64,000 nt of DNA from Doris montereyensis (GCA_037039925.1 JAXRKP010000022.1:20001-84000); one strand, 5' to 3'. Shown: positions 9,981 through 24,420, counted from the first letter of the stretch. Program-made: numbers and translations. Notes: a model not told the origin generated them from the letters alone.

Positions 9981-10740
9981 TTTCCTCAAACTGGGTTCAA
10001 AAGTAGTTTTTGTGCTCCGAAATTTGGCCCTAAAATTGTGCGCGGTTTTATGCATCTAAAAATAGACTCTTATTTTGACATGCTCGCGCTACGTCATTCG
10101 GGGATCAACCGTGACCATGATAATAACACCGTAAAGATCTTGAAAAGCCTTTTCCAATGTTGGGTTTATTGTCAAGGTAAGCTGGGTTTTTTCTATCTGT
10201 ATTATTGACGTGAAAATTGGCATAATTTTCTAAACTCTAAATCTAATTTGAAAATATTGATGGCACAATATACATAGTTTAGCCTTAAAATATTTACTTT
10301 TTCATCTTTTTAACGGTACCGGTATATAACATTGTTGTATTTGGTTGTCAAGCAATTTTTATGTTTTTGTTTTCCTGTAAATGATGGACCGAAAGTGTAG
10401 TTTTGTGGACAGACGCCATTTTGAGTGCCCACTTTGGTGTTGATGGTACTTTTTCAATCTATTTTTATAGATGGATTATAATTTATTGTGTCATCTATTG
10501 TTTTAAATGTGTTTTAAAAACATGATATATAATAAAAAATTATTTTGAAACCGGCTGTTTAGCTGAAATATGTCTGTATCTCATTTAGTTGCTTGTGTCC
10601 GTGTTTGGGTTTGTCGATAAGGCTTCGTAAGAAGCCTGATTTTTAGACCCAACGAAAAATTAGAAAAAATGAGGGCACAATATTCAAACTTTAAACAGGT
10701 AGTCTTTAATGTTCTACCTGTCGAAAAATGTTGAGGATAT
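9981..10740. other. No recognisable feature
   Basis: AT-rich sequence with no convincing frame, inverted repeat or tandem array. Confidence 0.5.
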
Positions 10741-10744
10741 AGAA

Positions 10745-11090
10745 TATGCTAATCATCGATCGTATGTCATTATTAATCTACCTTATATATCATCTAACGA
10801 TCTTGCCATCCACACTATCAGAAGTAATAATTTGGGTCTTTAAGGTAAAGAGATTGTATTTGAAGGGTCGTATTTCCATTTATAGTTATAGGATCAGCAT
10901 TAGTTTAATACGGCTTTCAACAGACTAGGTCTAGACGTAGAATGGAAGCCACCGCCAAATCTGATTGCTCTCATCATCGATCGGGTGTCATTTTAAATCC
11001 ACCTTTATCATCTAAAGATCTTGCCATCTACTTCATTAGGAGCAATAATTGTGATCTTTAAGGTATATAATTTGTACTTGAAATTGGGTT
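10745..11090 (+). repeat. Two-copy diverged tandem duplication
   Basis: The block 10749-10870 (CATCGATCGTATGTCATT, ATCTTGCCATCCAC, TTAAGGTA) recurs at about 10965-11085 (CATCGATCGGGTGTCATT, ATCTTGCCATCTAC, TTAAGGTA), about 212 bp apart with moderate divergence. No coding content was seen. Confidence 0.7.
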
Positions 11091-11382
11091 TTTAACTGTT
11101 ACTTGATATGTTGTGTTTATTTTAACTATGAACCAAACATGTGCCTGTAAACAGTTTTTTTTAATGAACTCAATGGGTTTCCTTTTCTGGTGCTTTTTTT
11201 TGTTTCTTTGAAATTTACGTCGTCCACTATTGCGGTGATCTCAGGTTTTTCTTGTGCAATTTATTTTAATCTACCACTGTCTGTATTTGTAAGAAAGAAA
11301 ACATTGTTTTATTTAGTCCATTTTGAATTTAATTTGCAATATATTTTATTTTTTAAATTTGTATTTTTTTCTCAACAGCTGT

Positions 11383-11456
11383 GACGACAAGAACGATTAT
11401 GGCTTCGGATTCGACTTCACCCACGATGACTGGTCTTTGGGACAACATTAAGGCTC
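11383..11456 (+). CDS. Possible orphan exon or pseudo-exon
   Basis: A good acceptor (TATTTTTTTCTCAACAG, ending about 11378) is followed by an open frame reading CDDKNDYGFGFDFTHDDWSL and then GQH and a stop. The composition looks protein-like but I do not recognise the family, and no partner exon or donor is convincing. It may be a terminal exon, a retrocopy or chance. Confidence 0.2.
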
Positions 11457-12025
11457 TGTATAAAGACACACTGCAGCGGGTACACGTCGTGAAACTTGTA
11501 ATGTTAAGGAGCTTCATGGCCAGGCTGGTGTGGAGCTGTTACGGCTGTACACCTTTGAGGCAAATATATAAATAAAATAACAGCTGAATTTGTCCGTCAA
11601 GAGATGCTTCTATGCATTTCAGTCTTGCTGGAGCAACATCCAGAGGCAAAAGGACCAAGCTGGGTTTTTTCTTTCTACGAGACAACTTCGTATTTCAACA
11701 CATAGGGAGGTCTGCAACTTAGACATCTACCAGCTGTAGCATTCCTTCTGGTGCTGAGTTACCAAGCACACCTATGTCTTTTCGGGATATGATGGTATCT
11801 GCTAATGAAGTTCTTTCTGTTTCAGAGAGAAACCTTACTAGGTAGACTTTTCTGCTCTAATTTTCAATCACCTGGGCCAAATCATGTGTCTCTCAAGAAA
11901 CCGAAGCGTGCTTATCGCTCACGCTTTAACAGTGAAACAGGCGTTCAACTCTCAAAACTATCGCATATAGATAGAAACTGCTGTGCACTGTCAATCGAAT
12001 GTCACAGTGACTGAGGCAAAACTCA

Positions 12026-12190
12026 TTGGAGACGGGTGATAATCTAGGAGGTCCCTGGAGCCTTTGCGCATGTAAAAGAACCTTTAATGCTTGGAAATCG
12101 AAAAGAGCAGGACTTTCCAGCCGCCACCATGGCAAAAAGCAATTCCTACCAAAAAAAGCCTGTTTAGAATTGTTGGCCATGTTATAGGGC
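12026..12190 (+). mobile_element. SINE-like body fragment
   Basis: CATTGGAGACGGG, AGGAGGTCCCTGG and TTCCTACCAAAAAAA share order and wording with the body of the SINE at 4460-4600. The tRNA-like head is absent. Assignment rests on these short shared blocks only. Confidence 0.35.
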
Positions 12191-12479
12191 CAGACCTTTC
12201 GATGGATGAAGTCGGCCCTTGATCCTAAGTTTATATTTCATTATTTGTATACTTTTGCTAATTATACAGTTTGATTTTTCTCATGCACTCTGCATTTTAT
12301 TTTCTAGTTTCAATTATATTTAGTTACTATTACACATGTACAGTTAAATTATTTAAGAGTTGTCTTTTTCCTTTTAGTTTTAGTTTGTACAATGTTTTAG
12401 GGTCTATTATTACTTTAAGTAAAGGTCTTTCAATGCCCATAGAGCCGGAGTTGATCGCCGATTCAATAGCGTGAAGAGG

Positions 12480-12712
12480 AACAGGACGTGGCAATAATCA
12501 CCCCTTGGCCACAACGCTAGTTTGACACAGTTTTTACTCCCAAGCTAGTGCTTGTACCCATTTGCACCTGGATATAGTGGGGGAGAATGCGTGTTTAAGT
12601 GTCTTTCCCAAGGACCACAACGACTGACCTGGCTTTGCTGGGGTTCGAATTCGGGATCTCATGATTCCAAGTCTGGCAGCCAAACCGCACGGCCACCAAC
12701 GCCATTATAAAG
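12480..12712 (-). mobile_element. tRNA-derived SINE (minus strand)
   Basis: On the minus strand it begins TGGCGTTGGTGGCCGTGCGG, where TGGCCGTGCGG resembles a pol III A box (TRGYNNARNNG). CGAATTCGAACCCC follows about 45 bp later as the B box. The body (AAGTGTCTTTCCCAAGGA on the plus strand, with TTTGCACCTGGAT) recurs at 51460-51500 and 53150-53215, so this is a multicopy family in the window. The tRNA part resembles a class II (Ser/Leu-like) tRNA. Confidence 0.65.
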
Positions 12713-12719
12713 ATAAAGA

Positions 12720-13040
12720 TAGATTTATAGCCCGTAGTGCAGGCTCACCAACTGTACATCATTTATCCCCAGCAGACCATTTCATTCAAAGTCCTTCTCA
12801 ACTCCCGGGGAGCATACAGTACACAAGCCTGTTAGGCTTTTGTACTGTCACAGACAAGATCTTTCTCTACCTATAGCTGGTTACTCATTCACACCTGAGT
12901 CAAGTGATGAAATTAGAGTGGAATACCTTTCCTAAGAGTACAACGTTGTGAAAACCTCCACCTGTGCCAGCTGTGGGGCTCGAATCAGTGTCGTCGTGAT
13001 TACCAGCTCACAGCTCTACGGTTCAGCTACAACGAATCTA
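12720..13040 (-). mobile_element. Second tRNA-derived SINE, adjacent and same orientation
   Basis: On the minus strand it reads AGCTGAACCGTAGAGCTGTG, then GATTCGAGCCCCACAGCT (B-box-like). The plus-strand body (ATTAGAGTGGAATACCTTTC, then CTAAGAGTACAACG) parallels the CTTTCCCAAGGA part of the neighbouring SINE but is more diverged. It abuts the element at 12480-12712. Confidence 0.5.
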
Positions 13041-13604
13041 TAAACATAAGATGAGGTTTAAAATCACTGGTTTTACATCTAAATTACAGATTTATGTTCA
13101 TTTTCTTTATGGCGTGCTAAAGATTCAATTTATCATGTGCGTTTAAATTAATTCATTTGTGGTACCTATTTTTACATTCTCAGTTAATTAATGATGATCA
13201 TGGATGATTGGTGACTGAATGCAGTCATTCTTTTCACATGTCTTTCGTCTTGCTGTCTCCTCTCTACATTTGGTGGATGGGTAGAATCTAAGGAAGCAAA
13301 TAGTTCATAATCGAATATTGTAATATATCAAATGATGTTTCTTTCAAACATGTTCATTCATACTACATTTTGTACTAATACACCACTGCATGACTTATTT
13401 CCTCAGTTGGAGTTGAGTGAATCATGGCTTGTAAAATTCAAGTCAGGCGTAGCTCTGTGACTTCTTTCAACTCTGCTCCTAAGGAGGATTCAACCAGTGG
13501 CAGAGAGTGACTTAGATCACTACTTAATCTTGGATGAATGAATTTTTTACATTTTGATTACAGAAAATTTTGTTCAATAAAGTTTGTTTCATACATTAAT
13601 TTCA

Positions 13605-13880
13605 GGGTTTTATTGAATTACTGGGAATTCGTTCTCATCACCGTCTGAATAAGTGCCTTGGTGTAAATTGTGGAATGTTCCTTTGAGCTTTCGAAAGTGA
13701 AATGAATTAATGCATTTATGTAACCAATATTGTATTGTTGAGATTGAAATTCTTATTAATAAAAATAAATAATTTTTTTCAACAAAACCAACTTTGTTTG
13801 ATGTGAAATTGAAATGAAAACATACCTCACAATACCTTCCTTGGTTATTTACAGGGCAGTCCGGGCAAATCAACAAATCC
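13605..13880 (-). CDS. Possible end of an unidentified minus-strand gene (two small exons)
   Basis: On the minus strand, an acceptor-like TTTTGGTAG is followed by a 44-nt open block (DLLICPDCPVNNQG) ending AAG|GTATTG, then an intron-like AT-rich stretch. A second acceptor-like TTTCGAAAG near 13695 precedes EHSTIYTKALIQTVMRTNSQ and a stop near 13625; another frame (GTYSDGDENEFPVIQ) is also open. AATAAA overlaps the end at about 13605. The family is not recognised and this may be a coincidence of splice-like sites. Confidence 0.2.
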
Positions 13881-14695
13881 TACCAAAATATAAAAAGAAA
13901 CCTTCTGGCTATACACCTTGGCAGGCCATTTCATTCCAGCCTCGAAAACATTTACCACTGCCTTTATCCACGTACTTATAATACACTTGAATCAATGAGG
14001 AGAGTTGCTAATTCATCGTGGTATAACAACTATTGATAACAATTAAAATCAATTCGATTCACGGTTAGTAAGTTTAGTAATATTTCATTATGATTTCATA
14101 CTACATCCAATCTCGGAAACATCCAGATAATCATTTACACCTGAATTACAGACGAGACCTGCTCTTTTATGATTGTATCACAGTGTTTGTTAGTAATTAA
14201 AATCAAATCAGAGTTAGTAAGCTTCTTGATAATTGATTTCATATGTTTTTATCAAATATAACATATAATACAGTTACGCGCAACATAGAAATCATACATG
14301 ATCTTGTTTGATTTCATTATCGTTACAAATTCATCATGTTCAATGTCATGGTTGCATTTAATTTTTTGAGCCGATCAAAATGACCTATAGGTTTATTATG
14401 CTTCCAATTCAGATGCCAAAGTTACGGTTTTGTTGCCAAATAATGACAATTTTGGTATTTTGTTGTTGTTGATATTTTCCTTCGACCTTTGAACGACCAT
14501 AACTCCCTTAATTGTTTCCATAGAAAAATAATGGTAGGCTACTAGATTCTAGATCTACATGAATTGATTTTTCGGGCCCTTTCCTTTGATGCTATAATGA
14601 AAGCGTTTTAAGCATTTTGAATTTTTGATGAAACTAGACATTTTTTTATTAGATCTACACGTTTCCCAATAGTCTCGTTAATATAGTGAGCATGC
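13881..14695. other. No recognisable feature
   Basis: AT-rich unique-looking sequence, with no long frame on either strand and no tandem structure. Confidence 0.5.
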
Positions 14696-14699
14696 CTCT

Positions 14700-15560
14700 A
14701 GATTTAAGTATAATTCAAAATTTGCAATTAAACCCAATGAGTATTTTATAAACAACGAAACATGAACAAGGTAGGATTATTCATATAACTTAACTACATA
14801 CTACATGTCATGTACTATGTACTCACATTGACCTATATCTAGATTTTAGGCCTAGAAGAAGAATAGTCTACGTGATTTTTATTTATTGGTGAATGAAATG
14901 TTGAATGTGCAGCCATGAAACTGGCAACTAAAAAGATGTCTTGTCGGAATATTTCTTCTAGGTCACTTACAGGTGCATGATTACCTAGAAATCTAGAAAT
15001 CTAGATACAGATTTCTAGATCTAGAGTCTATATCTAGAATCTGAGATTGCTTACTGCTGGGGCGAGCTTACTGCCGTCGTCGATTGATTCAGGTGTGGCA
15101 ATCGACAATAGATCTAGATCTAGCTAGATTTAGATCTAGATCTAGCGACTGTGCAACTTAGGCCTTGATCCAGGTGCAGATTTTGGGATTGGCTAGTTTC
15201 TGTAAATCAATGAATTATTGCACGTTAGATCGAAACGTGTGTGAATTATCATCAAATGGATCAAACAAGGCTTAGAGATTAAACTATAGTCATCAAGTTC
15301 TTCCATTTTTGTCGAGGACTCCAAAGCAGAATACTTGTCAAAAGGTCAAGTCGACATCAACACACTGGGTTAAAAATAGTTTGGGTCAAAAGTAGTGCGT
15401 TCATTATACCGAGTAAAAAAATGATTGAGCCAATCGGAGAGGGGTATTACATTTTATTACATTTCTGCACGGCTTTTCCGTGACGTCACCTGAAGATGTG
15501 CTTTTATCAGAGAACAATGCACAGGGAACCAAGCTTAATGAATGGGAAGGGGTTTAATGC
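14700..15560 (+). mobile_element. Dispersed repeat, copy 2 (uninterrupted)
   Basis: Aligns with 5230-5862 and then directly with 9633-9760, without the 3.77-kb insertion, thereby giving the empty site at about 15412-15422. It contains TCTAGATCTAGAT-rich tracts at 14990-15030 and 15110-15145. The right end fades near AATGAATGGGAAGG (about 15540). No hairpin copy is seen beyond it. It has no coding capacity. Confidence 0.75.
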
Positions 15561-16435
15561 GTATTCTAATTCCAGCCTATACGGTTGGTGGCGGAGGGTT
15601 GATTCACGACTTCTGTATCCATATAACAGTATTAACAAGTACGTAACTCTTCATTGCCCGTCCGACGAAGTTGTGAAAAGTTTATTTTTCTGTGCCATGC
15701 AGTTCGAATTTTTCAGTTTTCTTCATTTGTTTTGGAGATATTCAAGTAGAATGTGACGAAAGTATGAAAATTAGTCGATCTAATAGTTCGAAAGAAAACA
15801 AAAGACTTGAATTTTTCTTATCGCTTTTTTTGCGTGAAAATTGAGGTTTAAGTACACTTTTACTACCCATTTTACTTTTCAACATACTTGCTTGAAAATT
15901 GTGCATATGTACTTGCCTGTTCTATGTCTATAGTGTTTACCATGGAAATGGAGCTACTGCGAGTACTTTTTTATATATTCTATGATCCACACTTTTATTA
16001 ATGTGAAGCAAATTTTTGTGCTGGCAGTGTGATACAAATATAATCCACCTAAGTAAGACTAAGACTGTCTGTGGTACACACTATAGAAACACCTTTGATT
16101 TGCACTATTTTTCATTCTAAGAGTTATTCTAATACTAATACTAATACATGTACTATGATTTACTTTGTAAAAATTGGGCCCAATACGACGTCCGTTATGT
16201 ATTTAAAGTTTGGAAAGTTTCGATTTGAATCTCCCCCTCCCCCAAAGAGACTAAATGTAAATGCATATTAATGTATTATGACTGCATTTTTTGATAGCTT
16301 GTTTATTCCTCTACGTTGTGTGTGCATTTGGTAACTGCAGCTACACATTTGAACCTTTAAAAGTGATTTTTCCTCCACCGACACCTGATGTATGCTTTCT
16401 TAAGAGGTATTATGACCCTAAGGGTACGTGCAGTC
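15561..16435. other. No recognisable feature
   Basis: Short frames only; nothing resembling a known protein or repeat. Confidence 0.5.
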
Positions 16436-16457
16436 CCCCCCCCTCTCTCTCTCTCTC

Positions 16458-16502
<45 letters not shown>

Positions 16503-16532
16503 GTCTGTCTGTGTGTCTCTGTGACTGTCTCT
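16436..16532. repeat. (CT)n/(CTGT)n microsatellite
   Basis: CT dinucleotides with CTGT tetranucleotide patches, preceded by a run of eight to nine C. Confidence 0.95.
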
Positions 16533-17525
16533 CTTCCAATCCCGAGAAAAAAAGAACCCATCAAAGACCAACCAAAACCCAAACAACACAAAGCAAAACC
16601 GAATGTCATTTACAAACAGCAAAAATAATCACACAATAATTTATGCAGTTTCTACTAAAACAACAAAAGACAGTTTTATTTGTTTATATCTATAGTATTA
16701 TAGAATACGAGTTTATTGAAAAGAATTTACAGAACAAACAATATGAACATTATTCATTTATTACATCTGCTGTTTTTCAAAACTTACATAATGAATAAAA
16801 TGCTAAGCGAAATTATTATATTATATTATACATAATGAATTAATAAATTCCATTATTGCACTGCCAACAGGGTTTTGTTTGTACAGTCAGTTACATTGCA
16901 TTGCAGTCATCACACCACTTGGCCACCCTGTACTCACTGTAGTGAAAGTGTTAGTCATAGTGTAAGTCATGTAAATACCGTGAAGGACAACAATTCAAAT
17001 AGAGTTTGAATTTGAAGCTGCTAGTGCTATGGATTATCTTGTCCCTTGCCTTGTGTGAACTGTTGTCTTCCCCTACTGATGTGTGGTTATTGTTATTGTA
17101 GGTAAAGCTAGGTTATTGTTCGTTATGCTAATTGTATCCAATGCTATGGATGGTAAAGGTATGTTATTCTTGTACCTAATAGTGTCAGTTATTATTCTGG
17201 CTATAAGATATCTGTGTGCATTTCGCTTTGGGACAACGGCTGCGCACATTTGTTATTATATTATGAATGAATAGATTAAATCAAACTGCAATGTCCCCCA
17301 TATATTTCTGTCTCTTACAAACCCTAAAGCAAATTGTTGAACAGTTTGTCATCGTTTAAATCTGCTTCTTTTTTTTAGATGTGATGTCATCAACTTGTCA
17401 CTAATGTTAATGTCACACAGCTGACGTTCCACATTGGAAACTACCCCAGTGACAAAAGTGGTAAATAAACAAAGACAGAAAAGAAAGAACAGGGGAATGA
17501 ATGGAACAAAGGAGTAGGCGGCTAG

Positions 17526-17735
<210 letters not shown>

Positions 17736-17874
17736 GGCACAGTGACAAACAAACAGAGGAGAAACACCTTAAATAAATGCAAACCCTTCAATTTCGCACA
17801 CAATTCTTAAGCACAGTGTCATTACATCATTCTTCTATTTCACATTCTCCCACACTAAGTCAAAGTAACTACTA

Positions 17875-17875
<1 letters not shown>

Positions 17876-17933
<58 letters not shown>
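17876..17933. repeat. (AAT)n microsatellite
   Basis: About 19 uninterrupted AAT/TAA units. Confidence 0.97.
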
Positions 17934-17936
<3 letters not shown>

Positions 17937-18439
17937 TGTAACAAAACATGATGGGAAATTCTGGCAGACCCTCCTATCAGTACCTGACACACAGGAAGTG
18001 AGAGATTACGGACTCCTCTCAATTGAAGTTTTTATTCTCTCTCGCTTTTTTAAGTCGAGTGTTGAAGAGGAGAGGGACCATAATAATCCTGCATATAATA
18101 TATTATATTAAACCAAAACGAAAAAAAGTAGAATTAATATATTGATACATAACATGCCAAAGATAACTAAACAGAAATAGGAGTGTAATATTAATAGTTG
18201 GTATTCATCAACAAATTCATTGAAAGAATACATATTACATCGCAAGCAAATGGATTTTTCATTTCACATAGAGAAGAGAGCAAACAGGATTGAAGAGACT
18301 GTTCACTGTTCCTAATTTTTCCTCTACTGAAACCACTATGGTTTTACTTTTTCTTCAATATTGATTTTTCCCCCTCTCTTTGTGTAGCAATCACAAGGAA
18401 GCGTGACATAGGAGACATCCAAGTTTTCTAAGGTGAAAA

Positions 18440-18664
18440 TTGATTGCAATCAATTGCATGGAACAAAACGTTTTTGTTTTTTCTAAAAACATGATGACAA
18501 AGGGGTTGTTTTTTGTCCTACTTTTCTCTTCTTATTTCTCTCAGCTTGTTGCCACAAAGAAAACAAATCAAAAGATTGGAAAGTTAAATAGTCCGGCTGA
18601 CATATACGATAAGTATAGAAAATCAAAAGAGATTGTCACTGAATTAAGACGGTCATTGAATTAA
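18440..18664 (+). CDS. Small ORF with a signal-peptide-like start, unsupported
   Basis: The frame contains MMTKGLFFVLLFSSYFSQLV (start at about 18491), a basic-hydrophobic segment ending near ...QLVA like a secretion signal, followed by a Lys-rich stretch of about 36 residues and a stop at 18662-18664. The tail overlaps a short degenerate repeat (ACTGAATTAAGACGGTC, 18635-18720), so part of the frame is repeat-derived. No homologue is recognised and there is no exon context. Confidence 0.15.
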   Translation: MIAINCMEQNVFVFSKNMMTKGLFFVLLFSSYFSQLVATKKTNQKIGKLNSPADIYDKYRKSKEIVTELRRSLN

Positions 18665-18799
18665 GATGGTCACTCAATGTTTCTAAAGATGGTCACTGAA
18701 TTAAGACCGTCGCTGAATGAACAAGCGCCACTCAGCATTTATTAAATGTCACCAAATGCTCTTTGGGTCCCTGTAGAAATCACTTTTACTTTATTTTGG

Positions 18800-18922
18800 T
18801 AATTTTATTACTATGCAACTACTATTATTTTTATTATTATTTTTATTATTATTATCAGAATCATCAATTATATTCTTGTTTATATATTAATGTTGATGCT
18901 GTTGCTATAATCATTATTGCTA

Positions 18923-19007
<85 letters not shown>

Positions 19008-19061
19008 GATTATTATTATTATTATTATCATAATTATTATTATCATTATTATTATTATTAC

Positions 19062-19139
<78 letters not shown>

Positions 19140-19170
19140 TACTAATATTATTATTGCAAGAATTATTATT
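18800..19170. repeat. (ATT)n microsatellite, about 300 bp
   Basis: Nearly pure ATT from 18926 to 19160 with a few ATC/ACC changes. The poly-Ile and poly-Asn frames here are artefacts. Confidence 0.97.
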
Positions 19171-19938
19171 CGGAAACCTTGTAAGCAATTAGCTTTAACC
19201 CATTCCTCAATGAACAGTTATCAGACAGAACAGTAAGCTAAGCTATGTTTTATAGGTCTATGTTTTATAGGTGGTTTAGTTTGAAGAAAGTCAATCAAAA
19301 ACAAAGTTGTTGGTTTCCTTCTCATCCTCTGTAAAAAGTACACAACACAAAGCAGTCAAATCAAATGACACACCACATGTGACACGGTAATTACGCAGGT
19401 TGTGACTTGCGCTTGCAATGGTGATAAAATCTCTCTATTTCTTTGTGTTTTCTCTCTCTCTCTCTGTTTATTGTCTCTCTTTCTTCTCTTTCTGTCTGTC
19501 TTTCTGTCTATCTTCCTCTTAGCATTTCATTAAACAAAACATTAAAGTATTACAGCCCTGGCATAGTTCAATTCAATAATAAATAAATACGACATAAGCT
19601 TGCCATAACAAGAGTATTTCCAATGCACAAAGAAAAAAAAAAAGAAAAGAGAAGACATTCTTTGACAAAGGCTTTGCCAGAGATCAGTATGCGGCTATGA
19701 TTCAACCAAAAAGAACATTCACAACATACCCCGCTCCCGGGTCACCCCATAGCAAACGTTAATGTTTCACACAACAAAAAACTCCCCAAAAACCAGCAGC
19801 CAATAAAAAAACCTCAAGAACAGTATTTATTGTCATCATAACTATATAAAGGCAGGATAAGTATTATGACATGAGAAATACATGATAAAAAGATTTGTTT
19901 CCAATAATGGGTAAGGCAAGAAAAAGCTCACAGAATAT

Positions 19939-21130
<1,192 letters not shown>

Positions 21131-21139
21131 ACCACTTAA

Positions 21140-21770
21140 TAACAGTAGAAGATGAAGAAAATTGGTTTACTTCAAATAGTGGATACCACGCTACCAGTAT
21201 CTGAGAAAATTGGTTTACTTCAAATAGTGGGTTTACTTCAATAGTGGGTACCACACCACCAGTATCTGAGAAAATTAGTTTACTTCAAATAAAGGGTAAT
21301 TGGTTTACCACCAGTATCTGAGAAAATTGGTTTACTTCAAATAGTGGATACCACGCTACCAGCATCTGAGAAAATTGGTTTACTTCAAATAATGGGTACC
21401 ACACCACCAGTATCTGAGAAAATTGGTTTACTTCAAATAATGGGTACCACGCCACCAGTATCTGAGAAAATTGGTTTACTTCAAATAGTGGTTTACCAGT
21501 ATCTGAAAAAATTGGTTCTTCAATAGTGGATACCACGCCACCAGTATCTGAGAAAATTGGTTTACTTCAATAGTGGGTACCACATCACCAGTATCTGAGA
21601 AAATTGGTTTTACTTCAATAGTGGGTACCACCACCAGTGTCTAAGAAAATTGGTTTACTTCAATAGTGGGTACCACACCACCAGTGTCTAAGAAAATTGG
21701 TTTACTTCAATAGTGGGTACCACACCACCAGTATCTGAGAAAATTGGTTTACTTCAAACAACGGGCTAAT
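21140..21770. repeat. 48-bp minisatellite, about 13 copies
   Basis: The unit contains GGGTACCACACCACCAGTAT and CTGAGAAAATTGGTTTACTT plus CAAATAAT. Most copies are 47-48 bp, with deletions in some. Full 48-bp copies keep a frame open on both strands (plus-strand peptide unit about 16 residues, SEKIGLLQIMGTTPPV), but there is no gene context. Confidence 0.95.
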
Positions 21771-24420
21771 CTTTTAATTCATGCACATTTGCGGATGAAG
21801 TGATACAACACAGATTTTTTGATGTACTGTAGCCTGCAGTTGAAACTTTAGATGGCAGAACTTTCCTTTCAAATAAACTCTCAAAGAAGCCTGAATAGTG
21901 TTCCTGGGCGGGATGCATAAATTAGACATCAATCGAAGTTGATCCACGATGACCAAGAATAGCAATCGGCAGAGAAAAAGCCCAAATCTCTTTGCTTTTC
22001 CCAACCAATCAGCTTTTTAGAGTTCATTTATGTAAAGCCGCCAAAAAAACCAAAAGTTACTACAGTGTGACAATATTATGCTTGCGGAAAAAAAGTCCAA
22101 ACTTCCTTCATTGGATCAAACTTGGCAGTGTTATGAAATCGTATAGAAAGCAAGCTGGCAGACAACATTGCTAAATAGAAAAAATGAAACAGTCAATTAT
22201 CCTTTCTGTTTTTTCTGATTTAAGTCATATAACATAAAAAAATTAAGAACCAAGAGAGGAAGATAATGATATATTTCTAAATACATCATTTTAACAGGAC
22301 TTTCTCTCTCTCCAAAAGAACAAGAGAAGCATAAAGCTGCATTTGTCAAAGTCACTTCTCTTTGGATGCAAACATGATGGGGCAGTGGTAATAATAATAA
22401 TAATCACAAAGCAATGGGAATACACATAAGTCAATGCCTACTATTTCTGTCATGTTTAAAGACTGCACATGTCACGTCATTATGAGCAAAAGATGAAGTA
22501 AGTTGCAAAATAAAAAGAAACAACTGTCAATTTTACAAGAAACAATTTCTTAAAGTAAATAAATAACGATAATGATATAGAGAGAAGTTAAAAATAGGCA
22601 ACAACATAATATGTTCCTTTATCCAAAAGCACATTTGGTTTAGTTCAAGAAATATATGCCCAATTTTGCCAGATCCACAGAGAAGCATTCTAGAATTCCA
22701 TATGGTACAGCAGATCAGAATGTAAACTAACAGTAGGGGGGGGAAAATACCTGAGAGGCAAAGTCAAAATGCATATATATAGAATAAATAAGCTGTTTGA
22801 ATGGATGAGAGTATATGAAATGCTTCCTACAAAGAACAAATAACGGCAAAAATTTGGATTTTGAAAAAGAAGAAAACAAAATTAGTATGATGCATTTGTT
22901 CATTGCGGATATAGTCACTGCGCAAACACATTGGCCTATGACAGACAAAAGACAAATAAAATTGATTCATTGTCACACTCCTCATCCTAGGATTTATCAT
23001 CAGAGTAAATGAGGATAACATGCACCAAGGCATTCCTGAGTTATCGCGTCAATTTGCAGGCTCTCCTGTGTGGTCAAATCTGTATGTATGTAGTATACAT
23101 ATTTACATATATACGAGATGGGGGGGGGGGCGAAGATAGAATCTGCAGAAGGACAACGTCCTCTTTCCTAGCATAGGTTACAAGTGGAAATCAAAACGAT
23201 CTTTCAAAATCGGAGGAATCAGTTACAATAGTTTTGTCATGGTGTCCATACTAGTGCCTGAAATTTGAAATAACGCCAGGGTCAGGGGCTATGAACTCAA
23301 AATAACACCAGAGGCTGTAATCTCAACATGCATCTGATAGGGAAACAGACGGCCAGGGCCAGTGAGCCAACACATAATAAAAAAAAGTGTGTGACTGTGT
23401 CAAGTGTGTCTCTTTGTTCAATGTTAATGTAAAATCAAATAATCTTTTATTTGGTAGAGTTTCATCTTGCTAGAAAACACAAGGTAGAATACGTCACTGC
23501 CTTTCCATTGCTCAACAAGGGTTCTCACAAACTTGCATTGTCGGTTCTACAAGATGAAATGCTGCCTTCTTCTTAGATTACAAAAATAAATGTAAACAAA
23601 ACAGGCTTAAATATGGCTACTACTACTACTACTACTACTACTACATTGTAATTGTACAGAGCAATAGCATGCCAAACATGAGTTAACTACATAGACCACA
23701 TTTTCCTTCCTTCTTCTTCACACGAGGCTGTGCTGTGACCTCAATGGGATTGGAAAATTGGATAAAACTATATGGATTCCAACATGAGCAGATTGAGATC
23801 TGGCCACTATTATTATCACAATGAAAGAAAAGAAAAAGTCACACTACAAAATATTATGTACATTGACATTCTTATTAGTTACTATATTCTTCTTGCTATT
23901 ACTGTTCTTAAACCCGCATGTTACCATCTTCGTTACCCCTGTATGTCAGCATTTTTGTTGCCCCAATGCGTATCTTTGTTATCCCGTATATCAACATCTT
24001 TGTTACCCTCGTACGTCAGCATCTACACAGCAAGTTAGTTTTGTCATGGCAGTATGAAGGATATGAATTGAATCAAGGAATAAATAACTTGTCCCTAGAA
24101 GTAAAGGGAGGAATTCCTGCTGTAACTTATGACTATGACAGCGTTGCTTCCCATCTCATTCTCTTATGACCCTGTAAGTGGCTTTCGATGTAAAAAAAGT
24201 TTACTTTATCCCACAACCTTTCGCATGTTCTAAATTTTTCATCCGATATTACTGAGGACATAAAAGGAAGCAAAAACGTGATTGTATCTTTATTTTCTCA
24301 TATGTGGTAGAGATTATGATCAAAATGGACTTGTGTCAACACTGGCATTACACTTTATCTTTAAAAAAGGTAAAAAAACTAATGGGTGTTTGTTCTTGAA
24401 CACCAATCAGTATGGTCACT
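21771..24420. other. No gene recognised
   Basis: AT-rich sequence without a convincing exon. It includes an AAT patch at 22390, a G run at 23120, a (TAC)n run at 23612-23644, and a weak degenerate repeat around 23915-24030 in which GTATGTCAGCATTTTTGTTA-like blocks recur about four times. Confidence 0.45.

Noticed and set aside
18763..19236. Poly-Ile / poly-Asn frames
   Set aside because: Translation of the (ATT)n microsatellite.
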